From the NCBI RefSeq assembly GCF_049800835.1, contig NZ_JBNAFU010000001.1:62001-126000 (forward strand): a DNA stretch of 64,000 nt, given 5' to 3'. Source of the DNA: Dinoroseobacter sp049800835. GTDB taxonomy: Bacteria > Pseudomonadota > Alphaproteobacteria > Rhodobacterales > Rhodobacteraceae. The translations under genes were made by a program, and so were the position numbers. The notes under the pieces are model-generated. The model was given only the letters and a program-made list of their open reading frames with translations, was not told where the DNA came from and did not search any database. This document shows positions 60,014 to 64,000 of this stretch, piece after piece (positions within the stretch are counted from its first letter, which is position 1; each line of letters opens with the position of its first letter).

Positions 60014-61377
60014 TGGACGGAACTGTCCTTGTCGCCGATGATGACCGCACGATCCGCACCGTACTGACCCAGGCCCTGACCCGCGCAGGGTGCAAGGTGC
60101 ACGCCACCTCCAGCCTCATGACCCTGATGCGGTGGGTAGAGGAGGGCAAAGGCGATCTGGTGATCTCGGACGTGGTGATGCCGGACGGGAATGGCCTTGA
60201 TACCTTGCCCAAGATCACCGAGGCGCGTCCGGGGCTGCCGGTGATCGTGATCTCGGCGCAAAACACCATCATGACGGCGATTCAGGCGGCAGAGGCCGAA
60301 GCCTATGACTACCTGCCCAAGCCCTTTGACCTGCCGGACCTGATGAAGCGCGCCGCCCGCGCGCTGGAGGTCAAGCGCCGCGCGCCCGCCCCGACGGAAG
60401 AGGGGGAGCGCGGGTCCGACGATCTGCCGCTGGTGGGGCGCACCCCGCAGATGCAGGCGCTATACCGCCTGGTGGCGCGCGTGATGAACACCGACCTGCC
60501 GGTGATGATCACGGGCGAGAGCGGAACCGGCAAAAGCCTGATCGCGCGGGCGATCCATGATTTTTCAGACCGGCGCTCGCTGCCATTCATCGTCGCCGGT
60601 GCAAGCGATCTGGCCGGGGCGGACGGCCCATCCAATCTTGTCGCGCGGGCCCGTGGCGGGTCGATCCTGTTCGACGAAGTGGGCGATTTCGACGACGACG
60701 CGCAGGGGCGCATCGTGCGGATGCTCGACAGTTTCAACGACAATTCCCCGCGCATCATGTCCTCCAGTCAGCGTGACCTGATGCAAAAGATGGAAGGCGG
60801 AGTGTTTCGGCAGGATCTTTTCTATCGCCTGGGTGGCGTGACGATCAACGTCCCGTCGCTGCGCGAAAGGGTGGATGACATTCCGCTTCTGGCCGAGCAC
60901 TTTCTGGGCCGGTCCGAACGTGATGGGTCACAGCCCAGACGCCTGTCGGGCGAGGCAAGCGACATGATCCGCGCATATTCCTGGCCGGGCAATGTACGCC
61001 AGCTTGAGAATGCCATGAAACGGCTGGTCGTCACCGCGCAGGAAGAAGAAATCGGGCGCGGCGACGTGGAAATGGTGCTGGGCAGCCAACCGGCGATCGA
61101 GCCGCTGATGGGCGGTGGTCCTGCGGACAAACTGAGTGCCTCGGTGGAAAAGCACTTGCGTCGTTATTTCGACCTGCACGGAGGTGTTTTGCCGCCTCCC
61201 GGGCTCTATCAGCGGATTTTGCGCGAAGTTGAAGCGCCGTTGATCGAATTGGCGCTGGACGCAACTGGCGGAAATCAGGCGAAATGTGCCACTCTGCTCG
61301 GCATCAACCGCAATACTTTGCGCAAAAAGATAACCGACCTCGATATTCAGGTGACACGCCGGCGCAAATTGATGTAA
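60013..61377 (+). CDS. ntrC: Response regulator NtrC lacking GAFTGA
   Basis: A 454-residue regulator: receiver domain with Asp53 (VISDVVMPDG), AAA+ domain with Walker A GESGTGKS (168-175) and Walker B SILFDE (217-222), and a C-terminal Fis-type HTH (GGNQAKCATLLGINRNTLRKKI). The segment that should carry GAFTGA reads VAGASDLAGADG and the A-to-B distance is about 18 residues shorter than in enteric NtrC. Rhodobacter capsulatus NtrC lacks this motif too and works with the housekeeping sigma factor. Confidence 0.94.
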   Translation: MDGTVLVADDDRTIRTVLTQALTRAGCKVHATSSLMTLMRWVEEGKGDLVISDVVMPDGNGLDTLPKITEARPGLPVIVISAQNTIMTAIQAAEAEAYDYLPKPFDLPDLMKRAARALEVKRRAPAPTEEGERGSDDLPLVGRTPQMQALYRLVARVMNTDLPVMITGESGTGKSLIARAIHDFSDRRSLPFIVAGASDLAGADGPSNLVARARGGSILFDEVGDFDDDAQGRIVRMLDSFNDNSPRIMSSSQRDLMQKMEGGVFRQDLFYRLGGVTINVPSLRERVDDIPLLAEHFLGRSERDGSQPRRLSGEASDMIRAYSWPGNVRQLENAMKRLVVTAQEEEIGRGDVEMVLGSQPAIEPLMGGGPADKLSASVEKHLRRYFDLHGGVLPPPGLYQRILREVEAPLIELALDATGGNQAKCATLLGINRNTLRKKITDLDIQVTRRRKLM

Positions 61378-61428
61378 AAGCGCAACAACAGTGTCAATTG
61401 AGGCACGACGCGGAGAAACCCGCGTCGC

Positions 61429-63726
61429 ATGGGGCAAGTGCGAGCGCTGACAGAGACAAATTTTCTAGGGCGGATCGAGCGTTTTCTCGACGCGCGCCGG
61501 TTTCAGAATTGGCTGACGCTGAGCCTCGTTGCCCTTGGCCCCGTGCTCGCAATTGCAACCTTCCTCGTGCTCGGACCGCTCGATCAGGGGTCGGATTCCA
61601 CGCTTCTACGCGCAGTGATCCTGACCGATCTTGTCTACGTGCTGATCGTTGCGGCACTGGTTCTGCAACGGGTCGCGCGCATGATCTCGGCCCGGCGCGC
61701 GCGTTCGGCCGGCTCGCGGCTGCACCTGCGTCTGACGGGCGTTTTCGCATTGGTCGCCCTCGTGCCGACGGTGCTCGTGGCCGTGTTTGCCATGATCACC
61801 GTGAACTTCGGGTTGGAGGGCTGGTTTTCGGACCGTGTTCAGCGGGTGATCGGCGCGTCCGTCGCCGCAGCGGAAGCTTATGAGGAAGAACAGCAACGCC
61901 AGTTGCAGATCGATGCGGTGGCCCTGTCGTCTTTTCTCGACCGCGCACAGCGCGCGCAGGGGTTTGCGATGTCCGAAGGGGACCTGCGGCAGGTTCTGGC
62001 ACAGGGTCAGGGGCGGATACAGCGGGGTCTCAAGGAGGCCTATATCGTGGACGGTACGGGCCAGATCCGCGTCCGCGGAGAGCGGTCCTACCTGTTCGAC
62101 TTCGAGGCGCCACCGGCGTCGGCTTTCGGAGGACAGGCAGGGGTGCCCGTGACCATAGAGGATTGGGCAAACAACGAGTTGCGCGCCCTCGTGCCGCTGC
62201 GCTCGCGGCTTGATCACTACCTATACATCAGCCGCGAGGTGGATGGCGAGATCCTGACATTGCTGGACGATACCCAGGAAACAGCGCAGCTGTACCGCCA
62301 GCTTGAGGATGAACGTGGGCGGCTTTTGTTCGAGTTTGGTCTGCTCTATCTGGGGTTCGCGGTGATCCTGATCACGGCGGCGATCTGGCTCGGGCTGTGG
62401 CTGGCGGAGCGGCTGTCGCGGCCTGTGGGGCGGCTGGCCGGGGCGGCGCAGCGCGTCGGGGCAGGGGACCTGGATGTAAAGGTTCCCGAGTTGCCCGGCG
62501 ATGACGAGATCGCGATGCTGGGTCGGCTCTTCAACCAGATGACACGGCAATTGAAGGCGCAGCGTGATGCGCTCTTGGAAAACACCCGCCAGATCGAACG
62601 CCGCCGCAGGCTGTTCGACTCCGTTCTGGGGTCGGTAACCGCAGGGGTGATCGGCCTTGATCCCGAGGGCAAGGTCGATTTCATGAACCGCTCCGCTGCG
62701 GGGTTGCTCTCGCTTGAGGGTGCGTCCATTTCGGGCCGGACGTTGGCGCAGATCGCACCGGAGTTTCAGGCCCTGTTCGCCAAACTCCGTGCCAGTCCGC
62801 GCGAGGTCGCGCAGGCGGAGGTGGCGATGACGCGCCACGGCCGCGCCGAGAACCTGCTGGTTCGGATCGCGCGCAGAACAACGCAGGACAATCGGCTCGA
62901 GGGCTACGTGGTTGCCTTCGATGATGTGACCGACCTCGCCACCGCGCAGCGGATGGCGGCCTGGGGCGATGTGGCGCGCCGGATCGCGCACGAGATCAAG
63001 AACCCGCTAACCCCGATCCAATTGTCCGCGGAACGGATGAAGCGCAAGTTTGGCCCGCAACTCGGCGAAGACAGCGGGGCCTTGGTCGAACTGGCGGACG
63101 TGATCGTGCGCCAGACCAACGACCTGCGGCGCATCGTGGACGAGTTCTCGAAATTCGCGCGGATGCCGGAACCGGAAACCGCAACCAACGATCTGAACGA
63201 ACTGGTGCGCGACGCGGTCCTGTTGCAGCGCTCGGGCCAACCGGGAACCGAGATCAAGATGACCCTGCCCGATGCTCCGGTGAACGGAGAGTTCGACCCG
63301 ACACTGCTGTCACAAGCCCTGACAAACTTGCTGAAGAACGCAGGGGAAGCTATTGAAACAAGATCGGAAAATCAGCCTGAAGATACGCGTCCGGCAGAGA
63401 TCCGCGTGTCCCTCACGCTGGACGGCGATGAAGCCGAGCTGATAATTGCAGACAATGGCACGGGCCTGCCATCGAACCCGGAAAAGCTGTTCGAGCCCTA
63501 CGTGACGACGCGCGACAAGGGCACCGGGCTCGGCCTGCCGATCGTGCGCAAGATCATCGAAGAACACGGCGGAACGCTGTCTCTGCGGCCCGCCGACCCG
63601 TTCACGCCGGAGGCCGCGCCGGGTGCCGCGGCAGTCATTCGCCTGCCGGTGCATGATGCCGACGCCCGCACCAATGACGACCGTCTCTCCGATCCCTCCC
63701 TTCCACATTCAGAAAAGATGGCCTGA
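61429..63726 (+). CDS. ntrY: Sensor kinase NtrY
   Basis: A 765-residue membrane kinase: three helices in the first 130 residues (LTLSLVALGPVLAIATFLVLG; LTDLVYVLIVAALVLQ; LTGVFALVALVPTVLVAVFAMIT), a periplasmic domain, another helix near 305 (FGLLYLGFAVILITAAIWLGLWL), HAMP, PAS, His521 in RIAHEIKNPLTPIQLSAERM and ATPase motifs. It pairs with NtrX in nitrogen or redox sensing. Confidence 0.94.
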   Translation: MGQVRALTETNFLGRIERFLDARRFQNWLTLSLVALGPVLAIATFLVLGPLDQGSDSTLLRAVILTDLVYVLIVAALVLQRVARMISARRARSAGSRLHLRLTGVFALVALVPTVLVAVFAMITVNFGLEGWFSDRVQRVIGASVAAAEAYEEEQQRQLQIDAVALSSFLDRAQRAQGFAMSEGDLRQVLAQGQGRIQRGLKEAYIVDGTGQIRVRGERSYLFDFEAPPASAFGGQAGVPVTIEDWANNELRALVPLRSRLDHYLYISREVDGEILTLLDDTQETAQLYRQLEDERGRLLFEFGLLYLGFAVILITAAIWLGLWLAERLSRPVGRLAGAAQRVGAGDLDVKVPELPGDDEIAMLGRLFNQMTRQLKAQRDALLENTRQIERRRRLFDSVLGSVTAGVIGLDPEGKVDFMNRSAAGLLSLEGASISGRTLAQIAPEFQALFAKLRASPREVAQAEVAMTRHGRAENLLVRIARRTTQDNRLEGYVVAFDDVTDLATAQRMAAWGDVARRIAHEIKNPLTPIQLSAERMKRKFGPQLGEDSGALVELADVIVRQTNDLRRIVDEFSKFARMPEPETATNDLNELVRDAVLLQRSGQPGTEIKMTLPDAPVNGEFDPTLLSQALTNLLKNAGEAIETRSENQPEDTRPAEIRVSLTLDGDEAELIIADNGTGLPSNPEKLFEPYVTTRDKGTGLGLPIVRKIIEEHGGTLSLRPADPFTPEAAPGAAAVIRLPVHDADARTNDDRLSDPSLPHSEKMA

Positions 63727-63729
63727 TCC

Positions 63730-64000
63730 ATGAACGACATTCTGATCATTGACGACGAACGCGACATCCGGGAACTTGTATCCGATATTCTGAAGGATGA
63801 GGGCTACGCGACCCGCGCTGTTGGCAACGCGGATGATTGCATGGCCGCAATCGAAGCTGATCCACCCGGCCTGATGATCCTCGATATCTGGCTCAAGGAC
63901 AGCAATATGGACGGGATCGACATCCTGACCCAAGTGAAGCGTGAGCGGCCCGAGATTCCGATCGTGATCATTTCAGGCCACGGCAATATCGAAATCGCCG
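63730..64000 (+). CDS. ntrX: Response regulator NtrX (3' truncated)
   Basis: The first 90 residues are present: receiver domain with DDERDI acidic pair and the phosphoacceptor Asp in LMILDIWLKDSNMDG, then IPIVIISGHGNIEIA. The output domain lies outside the window. It starts three bases after the ntrY stop. Confidence 0.93.
   Translation, partial: MNDILIIDDERDIRELVSDILKDEGYATRAVGNADDCMAAIEADPPGLMILDIWLKDSNMDGIDILTQVKRERPEIPIVIISGHGNIEIA

Overview
This GC-rich window reads as chromosome from an alphaproteobacterium of the Rhodobacteraceae, most likely the Roseobacter group. The evidence is a dusB(nifR3)-ntrB-ntrC-ntrY-ntrX block with an NtrC that lacks GAFTGA, fused ispDF next to pgpA and cinA, an IalB-family protein, DUF1127, DUF6456 and DUF6477 proteins, an AcpXL-like ACP/KAS pair beside lpxD, and an MttB-family methyltransferase. 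I saw no rRNA, tRNA, CRISPR array, insertion sequence or prophage. Gene density is high and many neighbours overlap by ATGA. The first and last genes are cut by the window edges.

Layout. 1-6.4 kb: a redox and glycosyl-transfer cluster with two GMC oxidoreductases (the first truncated), an FAD-dependent amine-oxidase-like protein, a GT2 glycosyltransferase and a GT39-like membrane glycosyltransferase. 6.5-15.4 kb: a minus-strand run of sulfatase, HAD phosphatase, MoxR, DUF58, DUF4381, BatA, BatB/C and BatD, with an AraC-type regulator divergent from the sulfatase. 16.6-19.1 kb: a divergent MepK-like DUF882 peptidase and LdtD-like L,D-transpeptidase. 19.2-21.8 kb: lpxD, an acyl carrier protein and a ketoacyl-ACP synthase. 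21.9-22.9 kb: an IalB-like protein, then a 0.4 kb intergenic region with minus-strand terminators and candidate small RNAs.

22.9-33.8 kb: HerA-like ATPase, CorC-like protein, metallophosphoesterase, xerD, an unrecognised exported protein with a 45-aa membrane peptide gene upstream, aroK-aroB, ssb, a lytic transglycosylase, an enoyl-CoA hydratase and a PaaI-type thioesterase. 33.8-39.9 kb: DUF1127 protein divergent from a MocR-type regulator across a palindromic operator, rplM-rpsI, a monooxygenase-fold protein, an AGCS symporter and an endonuclease/exonuclease/phosphatase protein. 39.9-49.2 kb (all minus): TetR, PPK2, an alpha/beta hydrolase lipoprotein, metA, an unrecognised P-loop ATPase, two EamA exporters, a FadL-like porin, a small monooxygenase and guaA. 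49.4-52.5 kb: MttB-family methyltransferase, then DUF6477 divergent from a DUF6456 protein that may be the gene-transfer-agent activator GafA.

52.8-57.8 kb: lipA, a membrane protein, hpt with a coupled 60-aa membrane protein, a RatA/COQ10 protein, and ispDF-pgpA-cinA. 58.0-64.0 kb: dusB-ntrB-ntrC-ntrY-ntrX nitrogen control.

The most interesting points are the tandem minus-strand sRNA candidates near 22.6-22.8 kb with an anti-Shine-Dalgarno-like motif and a 10-bp mutual complementarity, the possible GafA locus with a 13-bp palindrome, the MocR/DUF1127 operator, the sulfatase/HAD genes joined to a Bat operon whose BatB has a degenerate MIDAS motif, and the two-GMC/glycosyltransferase cluster. 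Coordinates and motifs were read by eye; no database search was run.
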